Assembly: GCA_017516785.1 (NCBI GenBank)
Contig: JAFXAV010000008.1
Coordinates: 1 to 12,897 of the forward strand
Length of the DNA stretch: 12,897 bases
Direction: 5' to 3'
DNA from: Oscillospiraceae bacterium
GTDB taxonomy: Bacteria > Bacillota_A > Clostridia > Oscillospirales > Oscillospiraceae
The first letter of the stretch is position 1, and each line of letters begins with the position of its first letter. Positions 6,565 to 12,897 of the stretch are shown here, piece by piece. Below the pieces are notes generated by a model, which made no database searches, was not told where the DNA came from, and saw only the letters and a program-made list of their open reading frames with translations. The translations under genes were made by a program, and so were the position numbers.

Positions 6565-7230
6565 ATGAAAAAGAATTTGAACTACATCGATTCCGTCCAT
6601 CGTGATGGTACCATCTGGAACATCGGTGTCATGATCATCCTGCTGATGTTCCCCCTGACCGTTGCATTCCTCTTCGGTGCCTCCCCTGACTGGGGCGCTC
6701 TGGCTGTGGGATTGCTGGCCACTGCCCCCATGTACTGGGCCGTCGGCATCATTGAGACCATCACCTATGTACCCATGCTGGGCGCTGGCGGCTCTTACCT
6801 GAGCTTTGTCACCGGCAACATCTCCAATCTGAAGATGCCCTGCGCCATCAATGCTCTGGAGCAGAATGGTGTCAGCGCCAGCAGCGAAGAAGGCGAGATC
6901 ATCTCCACCATCGCCATCGCCACCTCCTCCATCGTCACCACCCTGATCATCGTCATCGGCGTCATCTGCATTGTTCCCCTGACCCCCATTCTGGAAGCTC
7001 CTGTTTTGGAGCCTGCCTTTGCCCAGATGCTTCCCGCCCTCTTCGGCGGTCTGGGCGTGGCCTTTGTCAGCAAGAACTGGAAGATCGCCGTTGCCCCCGT
7101 GGTGCTGATGCTGATCCTGTTCATCTTCGTCCCCGCTCTGAATTCCGGCACCGTGGGCATTATGGTCCCCGTGTCCGTGCTGTTCACCATCGGCGTGTCC
7201 CGGATTCTCTACAAGAGAGGTGTTCTGTAA
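6565..7230 (+). CDS. Polytopic membrane protein, probable partner of DUF5058
   Basis: A 221-aa integral membrane protein with about five or six hydrophobic segments (near 18-38, 44-64, 112-137, 152-168, 174-190 and 196-213). I do not recognise a named family with confidence. A distinctive stretch between residues 66 and 95 (TITYVPMLGAGGSYLSF, then VTGNISNLKMPCA) is rich in Gly, Ser and Pro, moderately hydrophobic, and could be a re-entrant or substrate-facing loop. A short acidic segment (SSEEGE, 106-111) precedes the next helix. AAGGAGG starts 1 nt before the end of the DUF5058 gene and lies 7 nt before ATG 6565, so the two are coupled. The M20 start follows this stop with no gap. The best guess is one half of a two-protein transporter or channel. 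Confidence 0.75.
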   Translation: MKKNLNYIDSVHRDGTIWNIGVMIILLMFPLTVAFLFGASPDWGALAVGLLATAPMYWAVGIIETITYVPMLGAGGSYLSFVTGNISNLKMPCAINALEQNGVSASSEEGEIISTIAIATSSIVTTLIIVIGVICIVPLTPILEAPVLEPAFAQMLPALFGGLGVAFVSKNWKIAVAPVVLMLILFIFVPALNSGTVGIMVPVSVLFTIGVSRILYKRGVL

Positions 7231-8664
7231 ATGATTGGCTACATCCTTCTGGCCCTCATCGCGGTATTCTTCGCCATCGTTCTGATCCGCACCCTGAACT
7301 TCAATCCCAAGGCACAGCCTGAGATTTCCGATGAGGAAATCACCTTCAGCTTAGAAAAAGCTGTCAATAATCTGGCGGAACTGGTTCGCTGCAAGACCAT
7401 CTCCTATGTGGATTCCTCCCGGGAAGACGATGCCGAGTTCCGGAAGCTCATCGACAAGCTCCCCACTCTCTACCCCCATGTTTTCAGCACCTGTACCTTC
7501 CAGGAACTGCCTGACCGGGCGCTGCTCTTCAAATGGCCCGGCGTGTTTGAGGGCGATCCAACCGTTCTGATGGCCCACTACGATGTGGTGCCCGTCAACG
7601 AGGAAAACTGGGAAAAGCCCCCCTTTGCCGGCTTCATTGACGAGACCCACCTCTGGGGCCGGGGCACTCTGGATACCAAGGTCACCATGAACGGTGTCCT
7701 CACCGCTGCCGACCATCTGATTTCCGAAGGTTTCCAGCCTGAATCTGACATCTACTTCGCCTTCTCCGGTGGTGAGGAAATCAGCGGCCCCGGCGCAGCC
7801 AATATCGTGGAGCTGTTCCGGGAAAAGGGCATCACTCCCGCCCTGGTGGTGGACGAAGGCGGCGCCGTGGTGGAAAACGTCTTCCCCGGCGTCAAGCAGC
7901 CTTGCGGCCTCATCGGCCTTGCGGAAAAGGGCATGCTGAACGCCCAATTCCGGTGCATGTCCGCCGGCGGCCACGCCTCCGCTCCCAAGCCCCACACTCC
8001 CGTGGGTATTCTTGCAAAAGCCTGCTGCAAAGTGGAAAATACCCCCTTCAAATCCCACATTGAAGGCCCCGCCGCCCAGATGTTCGACACCCTGGGCCGC
8101 CACTCCAATTTCCTCTACCGGATGATTTTCGCCAACCTCTGGTGCTTCGGCTGGGTCATTGACCTGCTGGGTAAAACCTCCGGCGGTGAAATGAACGCCA
8201 TCATCCGCACCACCGTGGCCTTCACCCAGATGGAAGGCAGCTCTGCCGCCAACGTCATTCCTCCGGAAGCCAAGATGGTCGCAAATATCCGTCTGAATCC
8301 CGCCGATTCCGTGGAATCCGCTCTGAATTATCTCCGCAAAACTGTCGGCGATGACAGCATCGAAATCTCCGCCATACTTGCCCAGGAACCCAGCCGGGTT
8401 TCCACCACTGACTGCGACGGCTGGAACCGGGTCGCCGCTTCCGTTGCCGAAACCTGGCCCGGCTGCATTGTCTCCCCCTACCTGATGGTTCAGGGTTCTG
8501 ACTCCCGCCACTGGGGTGCCATTTCCGATAAGGTCTACCGCTTCTCCGCAATGGACCTGACCAAGGAAGAGCGGGCCTCCATTCACGGCAACAACGAACG
8601 CATCCGCCTGGAAACCGTCGGCAAGGCTGTTGAATTCTACATCCGGCTGATGAAGAAGTGCTGA
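7231..8664 (+). CDS. Membrane-anchored M20 family metallohydrolase (PM20D1/carboxypeptidase S-like)
   Basis: A 477-aa zinc hydrolase of peptidase family M20, which cleaves amide bonds of peptides, N-acyl amino acids or related conjugates. The metal site is intact: H116 and D118 (AHYDVVP), bridging D148 (GRGTLDTK), general base E182 and zinc ligand E183 (SGGEE), D208 (VVDEGG) and H452 near the C-terminus (IHGNNE). The dimerisation lid region (about 230-350) carries the usual GGHASAPKPHTPVG. Residues 3-19 form a single N-terminal membrane helix without a cleavage site. Arg and Lys follow it, which suggests that the catalytic domain faces the cytoplasm (inference from charge). Length and anchor recall PM20D1 and yeast carboxypeptidase S more than soluble dipeptidases. 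ATG 7231 directly follows the previous stop. The substrate is unknown; context suggests it releases the acid used by the next enzymes. Confidence 0.87.
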   Translation: MIGYILLALIAVFFAIVLIRTLNFNPKAQPEISDEEITFSLEKAVNNLAELVRCKTISYVDSSREDDAEFRKLIDKLPTLYPHVFSTCTFQELPDRALLFKWPGVFEGDPTVLMAHYDVVPVNEENWEKPPFAGFIDETHLWGRGTLDTKVTMNGVLTAADHLISEGFQPESDIYFAFSGGEEISGPGAANIVELFREKGITPALVVDEGGAVVENVFPGVKQPCGLIGLAEKGMLNAQFRCMSAGGHASAPKPHTPVGILAKACCKVENTPFKSHIEGPAAQMFDTLGRHSNFLYRMIFANLWCFGWVIDLLGKTSGGEMNAIIRTTVAFTQMEGSSAANVIPPEAKMVANIRLNPADSVESALNYLRKTVGDDSIEISAILAQEPSRVSTTDCDGWNRVAASVAETWPGCIVSPYLMVQGSDSRHWGAISDKVYRFSAMDLTKEERASIHGNNERIRLETVGKAVEFYIRLMKKC

Positions 8665-8704
8665 CAACACACCATATCCATCAACCTCTAAAGGAGCAAA
8701 CGAT

Positions 8705-10765
8705 ATGAACGAACAATACAACGCCCTTTTTACCCCCTGGAAGATCGGCAATGTGGAAATCAAAAACCGCATTGTGCTGTGCCCCATGGGCGGCACCTCC
8801 CTCTTCGGCTGGTTCGAGCTGACCGGCTGCAAATTTGACGAGGAAGCCGCCAGATTCTTCCTGCAGCGGGCTCAGAACAACGTGGGCCTGATCATCCCCG
8901 GCATCGCCCCTCTGCGGGATACCTTCTGGGGCAAGTGGCTGTGGCAGAATCCCAAAATGTTTGAAGACCTGAAGCTCTTCATGGACGAAATCCATAAGAC
9001 CGGCGCCAAGCTCTTCATCCAGCTGACTGCCGGCATGGGCCGCAGCTGGGCCATCACCGAGCTGGTGGGTCCTCTGCACAAGAACAAGATCACCCGGGCC
9101 ATCCTGAAGCCTATTCTGGATACCAGCCACGAGCTGGCCTGTCCCAGTCCCCAGCCTGCCCGCTGGGCCCCCGACATCGAATGCCCCGAAATGACCAGGG
9201 AGCAGATCCATGAGATCATCGAGGCCTTTGCCAAGACCGCCAAGCTCTGCAAGGACGCAGGCGTGGACGGCGTGGAAGTCCATGCAGTTCACGAAGGCTA
9301 TCTGCTGGACCAGTTCTCTATGGAATTCTTCAATAAGCGCACCGACGAATACGGCGGCAGCTTCGAAAACCGCTACCGCTTCGCAGCGGAAGTCGTCCAG
9401 GCCATCAAGTCAGAGTGCGGCAATGATTTCCCCGTGTCCCTGCGCTACTCCGTGGAGTCCAAGATGAAGGGTTTCCGGGAAGGCGCCATGCCCGGTGAAG
9501 ACTACGTCGAAGTGGGCCGCAATATGGCAGAATCCGAGCGGGCAGCCAAATACCTGCAGGATGCAGGCTACGATATGCTGAATGCCGACAACGGCACCTA
9601 CGACTCCTGGTACTGGGCACATCCCCCCATGTACATGCCCCAGAACTGCAATCTGGAGGACGTGGCCCACATCAAGAAATTTGTGGACATCCCTGTGGTC
9701 TGCGCCGGCCGCATGGAGCCGGAAGTGGGCGCCCAGGCCATTGCCGAGGGCCGCATTGATGCCATGGGCGTTGCCCGCCAGTTCCTGGCAGATCCCCAGT
9801 GGGTCACCAAGCTGATCGAAGAGCAGTTGGAAGACATCCGTCCCTGCATCTGCTGCCATGCCGGCTGCTTCAATTTCTCCTCCCACAAAGGCCACTACAA
9901 CACCCAGGACCTGACTGATACCATGGGTCTTGCCCGCTGTGCCATCAACCCTGAGACCATGCAGAGCAAGAAGTACCGCCTGGCCCCTACCAAGAAGATC
10001 AAGAAGATCGCCGTCATCGGCGGCGGCATCGGCGGCATGGAAGCTGCCATGGTCTGCTGTAAGCGTGGCCACAAGGTCACCCTGTATGAAAAGTCTGATA
10101 AGCTGGGCGGTGTGTTCATCGCTGCCGCAGCACTTTCTTTCAAGGAAAAGGACCGGGACCTGATTGCCTGGTATCGCCGCGAAATGACCAAACACCCCAT
10201 CGAGGTGAAGCTGAACACCGAAATCACCGACATCGCCGCTCTGGATGCTGATGAAATCATCATCGCCACCGGTTCCAACCCTGTGAAGATCCCCGTTCCC
10301 GGCATTGAAAAGGGCATCGAAGCCATTGATTTCCTGCTGGGCAACCGGGAGGTTGGCGAGAATGTGGTTGTCATCGGCGGCGGTCTCACTGGCTGCGAAA
10401 TCGCCTATGAGCTGTACCTCCAGGGCAAGCATCCCACCATCGTGGAAATGCAGGAAGACCTGATCACCACCAAGGGTGTATGCCTGGCCAATACCAGCTA
10501 CCTCCGTGATTTCTTCAAAACCAATAAGGTTCCCGTCCATCTGGAAACCAAGCTGGTGGAAGTCTGCGATAACGGTGTCATCGTCAGCGGCAAGCTCGGC
10601 CAGAGCTTCAAGATTTCTGCCGATTCCGTCATTCTCTCCACCGGTTATCGTCCCAATCCCCTCACCGCCAAGGGCAGAAACATCCATGTGGTGGGTGATG
10701 CCAAGAAGGTGGGCAATCTGCGCACTGTCATCTGGCAGGCCTGGGACGTTGCTATGAAGTTATAA
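8705..10765 (+). CDS. NADH:flavin oxidoreductase, Old Yellow Enzyme/2,4-dienoyl-CoA reductase type (FMN, 4Fe-4S, FAD)
   Basis: A 686-aa three-part flavoenzyme. The N-terminal TIM barrel (about 1-375) binds FMN: NRIVLCPMG (21-29), substrate-binding pair H193/H196 in HAVHEGYLLDQF, then NKRTDEYGGSFENR (210-223) and GRM/VARQFLADPQW (335-366). A cluster motif follows, C381-x2-C384-x3-C388 with the fourth cysteine at C412. The C-terminal half has two Rossmann folds, VIGGGIGG (437-444) for FAD and VIGGGLTG (556-563) for NAD(P)H, with an ATG motif at 521-523. The family (FadH, 2-enoate reductase, BaiCD/BaiH) reduces activated C=C bonds. The gap of 23 residues between the third and fourth cluster cysteines is about twice that of FadH as I recall it (11). 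It sits directly before the aconitase X genes and probably reduces the unsaturated product of that dehydratase. The ribosome site is AAAGGAG, 40 nt after M20. Confidence 0.92.
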   Translation: MNEQYNALFTPWKIGNVEIKNRIVLCPMGGTSLFGWFELTGCKFDEEAARFFLQRAQNNVGLIIPGIAPLRDTFWGKWLWQNPKMFEDLKLFMDEIHKTGAKLFIQLTAGMGRSWAITELVGPLHKNKITRAILKPILDTSHELACPSPQPARWAPDIECPEMTREQIHEIIEAFAKTAKLCKDAGVDGVEVHAVHEGYLLDQFSMEFFNKRTDEYGGSFENRYRFAAEVVQAIKSECGNDFPVSLRYSVESKMKGFREGAMPGEDYVEVGRNMAESERAAKYLQDAGYDMLNADNGTYDSWYWAHPPMYMPQNCNLEDVAHIKKFVDIPVVCAGRMEPEVGAQAIAEGRIDAMGVARQFLADPQWVTKLIEEQLEDIRPCICCHAGCFNFSSHKGHYNTQDLTDTMGLARCAINPETMQSKKYRLAPTKKIKKIAVIGGGIGGMEAAMVCCKRGHKVTLYEKSDKLGGVFIAAAALSFKEKDRDLIAWYRREMTKHPIEVKLNTEITDIAALDADEIIIATGSNPVKIPVPGIEKGIEAIDFLLGNREVGENVVVIGGGLTGCEIAYELYLQGKHPTIVEMQEDLITTKGVCLANTSYLRDFFKTNKVPVHLETKLVEVCDNGVIVSGKLGQSFKISADSVILSTGYRPNPLTAKGRNIHVVGDAKKVGNLRTVIWQAWDVAMKL

Positions 10766-10779
10766 AGGAGCAAACAAAT

Positions 10780-12054
10780 ATGTACTTAACCGACGAACAG
10801 CAGGCCATTCTGAACGGTTCCAAAGGTGAAACCATGGCCAAGGTCATGAAGACTCTGGTCATGTACGGCGAAACCTTCGGCGCTGACAAGATGGTTCCTG
10901 TCACCTCTGAATACAATCACCTGGTCACCTCTTTCGGCCTGAAGATGATGAAGCCTGTCTTCGACCTGATGCAGCAGCTCATTGATGCAGGTGCCATCTC
11001 CGGTCAGAAGTTCTCCGTTGACCCCCGGCCTGTGGACCCCAAGGTTCCCGCCAATTTCCTGCAAAAGCTGGTGTTCAACAAGTTCATGTATGCCACCCAG
11101 GAGATGTACGAGGGCCAGCTGAAGGAGCTGGGCCTCATGAATGAGGACGCCTTCTCCTGCGCCTGCTACCTGGATCAGATGGGCAACAAGCCCAAAAAGG
11201 GCGAAGTCCTCAGCTGGGCCGAGTCCTCCGCCGTTGTCTATGCCAACTCCGTCCTGGGTGCCCGCTGCAACCGCAATTCCGGCATCATGGACATCATGGG
11301 TTCCATCGCAGGCTGTGTGCCCCATTTCGGTCTGCTGACCGATGAAGGCCGCAAGGCTACCTGGATTGTACAGGTGAAGACCGAAAAGAAGCCTGAAGCA
11401 CAGCTGCTGGGTTCCGCCATCGGCATGAAGGTCATGGAGGATGTTCCCTTCATCACCGGCATGGAAAAGTGGCTGGGCACCGAGCTGAACGATGAAAACT
11501 GCGCCTACCTGAAGGACTTCGGCGCTGCCACCGCCAGCAACGGCGCTGTGGGCCTCTATCACATCGAAAATCTGACCCCCGAAGCCAAGGAACTGGGCGC
11601 AGGCCTGGTGGCCCCCGGCGCCAAGGTTTACGTCATTGACGATACCGAACTGGATCGGGTCAAGAGAGAGTACCCCGTCATGTGGAAAAATCCCGAGGCT
11701 CAGCCCAAGCTCTGCTTTGTGGGCTGCCCCCACATGAGCCTGCAGCAGCTCATCGACTGGACTGTGGCAGTTGAAAAGGGTCTGAAGGAAAGCGGAAGCA
11801 AGAAGGTGCTGATTCCCACCGTCTTCACCACCGCTCCCGCCGTCAAGAAGGAGTTCGAAAAGACCGAGTACGCCCAGCGGCTGGCCGCTACCGGTGTCAT
11901 CCTTTCCTACATCTGCCCTCTGATGTACATGAACAATCCTCTGTGCAAGTCCATGCCCGTCATGACCTCTTCCAACAAGCTGCGCACCTACACCACCGCC
12001 CGCTACTACACCGAGGCTGAAATCCTCGAGAAAATCACCAAGGGAGGCAAGTAA
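10780..12054 (+). CDS. Aconitase X catalytic (large) subunit
   Basis: A 424-aa protein of the aconitase X large-subunit family (formerly DUF521), the catalytic three-domain portion that binds an Fe-S cluster. Characterised relatives dehydrate cis-3-hydroxy-L-proline in bacteria and phosphomevalonate in archaea. The core signature GEVLSWAESSAVVYANSVLGAR (141-162) is well conserved, as is FVGCPHMSLQQL (313-324). Candidate cluster cysteines are C127/C129, C316 and C379 (SYICPL), followed by MTSSNK (395-400). Some positions differ from my memory of the family: SCACY (126-130) where TCTPY is usual, and GARCNR (160-165) where GARTNR is usual. These may mark a different substrate. It is a split form: the swivel domain is encoded by the next gene, 1 nt downstream. 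Upstream, AAAGGAG overlaps the stop of the flavoenzyme gene. Confidence 0.88.
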   Translation: MYLTDEQQAILNGSKGETMAKVMKTLVMYGETFGADKMVPVTSEYNHLVTSFGLKMMKPVFDLMQQLIDAGAISGQKFSVDPRPVDPKVPANFLQKLVFNKFMYATQEMYEGQLKELGLMNEDAFSCACYLDQMGNKPKKGEVLSWAESSAVVYANSVLGARCNRNSGIMDIMGSIAGCVPHFGLLTDEGRKATWIVQVKTEKKPEAQLLGSAIGMKVMEDVPFITGMEKWLGTELNDENCAYLKDFGAATASNGAVGLYHIENLTPEAKELGAGLVAPGAKVYVIDDTELDRVKREYPVMWKNPEAQPKLCFVGCPHMSLQQLIDWTVAVEKGLKESGSKKVLIPTVFTTAPAVKKEFEKTEYAQRLAATGVILSYICPLMYMNNPLCKSMPVMTSSNKLRTYTTARYYTEAEILEKITKGGK

Positions 12055-12055
12055 G

Positions 12056-12499
12056 ATGAAAGAATTCAAAGGCCGCATCGTTGCCCCCGGCACCGTCACC
12101 GCAGAGGCTGTGGTAACCCGCGGCGGTTTCAATACCCTGGCATCCTTGCAGAGCGCCCTGCAGTTCGGCGACAAGAAAGCCACCTGCGGCGACCAGAATA
12201 ACCCCGACCTTCACGGCAAGCAGCTGGCCGGCAAGGCCCTGTGCCTGCCCCAGACCATCGGCTCCACCACCGGCGGCCTGGTTCTCTACTGTGCCTGCGC
12301 CATGGAGCGCCAGCCCGCCTGCATGCTCTTCAGCAAACCCATCGACTCTCTCGCTGCCGCCGGTTCCATTCTGGCTTCCGTGTGGCTCCCCGATGTGAAG
12401 ATGCCCGTCATCGACTCTCTGGGCGACGAGTTCCTGGAGTATGTCAAAGAAGGCATGACCATTACCGTCAAAGAAGACGGCACCGTCGCTGTTGCCTGA
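12056..12499 (+). CDS. Aconitase X swivel (small) subunit
   Basis: A 147-aa protein of the aconitase X swivel family (formerly DUF126), the mobile domain that closes over the active site of the large subunit. Recognisable parts are the start KGRIVAPGTVTAEAVV (5-20), NPDLHGKQLAGKAL (49-62), and the catalytic-serine loop IGSTTGG (68-74), with S70 as the likely counterpart of the aconitase catalytic serine. The loop reads Ser-Thr-Thr-Gly-Gly; many relatives have Ser-Ser-Ser-Gly-Ser (from memory), another departure in this enzyme. In many relatives a tryptophan- and glycine-rich motif follows the first strand; here the region is GGFNTLASLQ (23-32). AGGGAGG (12041-12047), inside the large-subunit gene, is the ribosome site. 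The 1-nt gap implies coupled synthesis of the two subunits. It is the last gene of the operon. Confidence 0.88.
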   Translation: MKEFKGRIVAPGTVTAEAVVTRGGFNTLASLQSALQFGDKKATCGDQNNPDLHGKQLAGKALCLPQTIGSTTGGLVLYCACAMERQPACMLFSKPIDSLAAAGSILASVWLPDVKMPVIDSLGDEFLEYVKEGMTITVKEDGTVAVA

Positions 12500-12516
12500 C
12501 CCCTTTTATCATTTTC

Positions 12517-12551
12517 GCTCTATCCGGGTTTTCCCCGGATGGAGCTTTTTT
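12517..12551 (+). terminator. Rho-independent terminator after the aconitase X genes
   Basis: A 12-bp stem (12517-12528 with 12534-12545, one U-G pair) with a 5-nt loop is followed by six T residues (12546-12551). It starts 18 nt after the small-subunit stop and closes the operon. Confidence 0.92.
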
Positions 12552-12649
12552 GCAGGATGCTCCAAAACATCCCGAAACCGCAACGCCTGGTTCGTCGGAA
12601 TTGACAATTTTATGATAACATCATCGTTGGTTCAGATACACAAACAAGA

Positions 12650-12678
12650 TTGCATTTTGCCATAATCCATGCTAAGAT
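12650..12678 (+). promoter_or_regulatory. Possible promoter of the gene at 12733
   Basis: TAAGAT (12673-12678) preceded by TGC forms a plausible extended -10. TTGCAT (12650-12655) lies 17 bp upstream as a weak -35. Both boxes are imperfect. Other arrangements in this AT-rich stretch (12600-12720), such as GATAAT at 12676-12681, are possible. The region is clearly intergenic and shows no coding sign. Confidence 0.4.
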
Positions 12679-12732
12679 AATCATAGAATTGAGCAATATG
12701 GAAATAATTTCACTTGATATAGGAGGATCACT

Positions 12733-12897
12733 ATGCAGTACTTAGGCGTTAATTATGAACACAAGCACATTCCCGTTCTGGATCCCGAATACATCCCCTT
12801 CGGTGTCTGGGCAAATGCATATCTGAAGGATGCAAAGCAGCCCATTGCCATCGCAGTGGAGCGCACCGGCGGCCATATCACCGTCCGCAACACTTTC
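12733..12897 (+). CDS. 5' part of a gene, possibly a ROK-family kinase with N-terminal extension
   Basis: An open frame starts at ATG 12733, 7 nt after AGGAGG (12721-12726), and runs off the window after 55 codons. It begins MQYLGVNYEHKHIPVLDPEY and continues with FGVWANAYLKDA and IAIAVERTGGHITV. It resembles the N-terminus of proteins that I recall being annotated as ROK-family kinases in gut Clostridia, where a segment of this type precedes the kinase domain. The usual DxGxT phosphate-binding motif is not in the visible part. Codon use matches the neighbours and the ribosome site is strong, so the gene itself is convincing; the product is not certain. It is separated from the upstream operon by a terminator. 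Confidence 0.6.
   Translation, partial: MQYLGVNYEHKHIPVLDPEYIPFGVWANAYLKDAKQPIAIAVERTGGHITVRNTF

Noticed and set aside
7351..8832. 493-aa minus-strand open frame opposite the M20 gene
   Set aside because: It spans the M20 stop and the next gene's start on the opposite strand, with shadow-type composition and no recognisable domain.
9410..10687. 425-aa minus-strand open frame opposite the flavoenzyme gene
   Set aside because: Shadow frame; the plus strand has clear FMN, Fe-S and FAD motifs throughout.
10786..12183. 465-aa minus-strand open frame opposite the aconitase X genes
   Set aside because: It spans both subunit genes on the wrong strand and has no family resemblance.
12601..12606. 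TTGACA as a -35 box for the gene at 12733
   Set aside because: No acceptable -10 box lies 16-18 bp downstream, so the later candidate at 12650-12678 is preferred.
12241..12615. 124-aa plus-strand frame running past the small subunit end
   Set aside because: It is Arg/His-rich in the alternate frame of the swivel gene and reads through the terminator hairpin.
1..12897. tRNA, rRNA, CRISPR array, transposase or prophage genes
   Set aside because: I looked for these on both strands and saw none; the space between genes is accounted for by terminators, promoters and the left-edge repeat.

Overview
The window reads as a chromosomal segment of a Gram-positive, anaerobic, GC-rich member of the Clostridia, most likely a gut Oscillospiraceae-type bacterium. 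The reasons are strong GGAGG-type ribosome sites at almost every gene, near-consensus sigma-A promoters with 17-bp spacers, contiguous ruvC-ruvA-ruvB, a DUF1846 protein, a double zinc-ribbon protein of a type familiar from this group, and a GC-rich palindromic dispersed repeat at the left edge of the kind common in gut Oscillospirales. The taxonomic call is inference from these features. I see no phage genes, insertion sequences, CRISPR arrays, tRNA or rRNA.

Left part (1-2893): a palindromic repeat, then a leftward DUF1846 gene with its own promoter and terminator. Divergent from it is lrgA-lrgB, whose two membrane proteins belong to the LrgA/CidA and LrgB/CidB families. It has a textbook promoter, an 8-nt gene overlap and a strong terminator. 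Middle part (2920-5193): ruvC-ruvA-ruvB, the Holliday-junction resolvase and branch-migration motor, tightly coupled behind an extended -10 promoter that overlaps a degenerate SOS-like box. Next (5223-5698): a monocistronic 92-aa double zinc-ribbon protein. It has a consensus promoter bracketed by a direct repeat, a leader of roughly 90 nt and a terminator.

Right part (5746-12551): the most interesting region, an apparent six-gene operon between one strong promoter and one strong terminator. In order it encodes a DUF5058 membrane protein, a second unrecognised polytopic membrane protein, a membrane-anchored M20 metallohydrolase resembling the PM20D1/carboxypeptidase S group, an iron-sulfur flavoenzyme of the Old Yellow Enzyme/2,4-dienoyl-CoA reductase type, and the large and small subunits of a split aconitase X. 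The parts suggest a pathway that imports a conjugated substrate, releases an acid or amino acid by amide hydrolysis, dehydrates a hydroxy acid with aconitase X, and reduces the resulting double bond with the flavoenzyme. The order of steps and the substrate are inference. I know of no characterised pathway with this exact gene set.

The window ends inside a further rightward gene (from 12733) whose N-terminus resembles proteins annotated as ROK-family kinases in related bacteria. The longest gene-free stretches are about 230 nt (5152-5365 and 12500-12732). They hold the terminators, promoters and leader described below and nothing else I can recognise.
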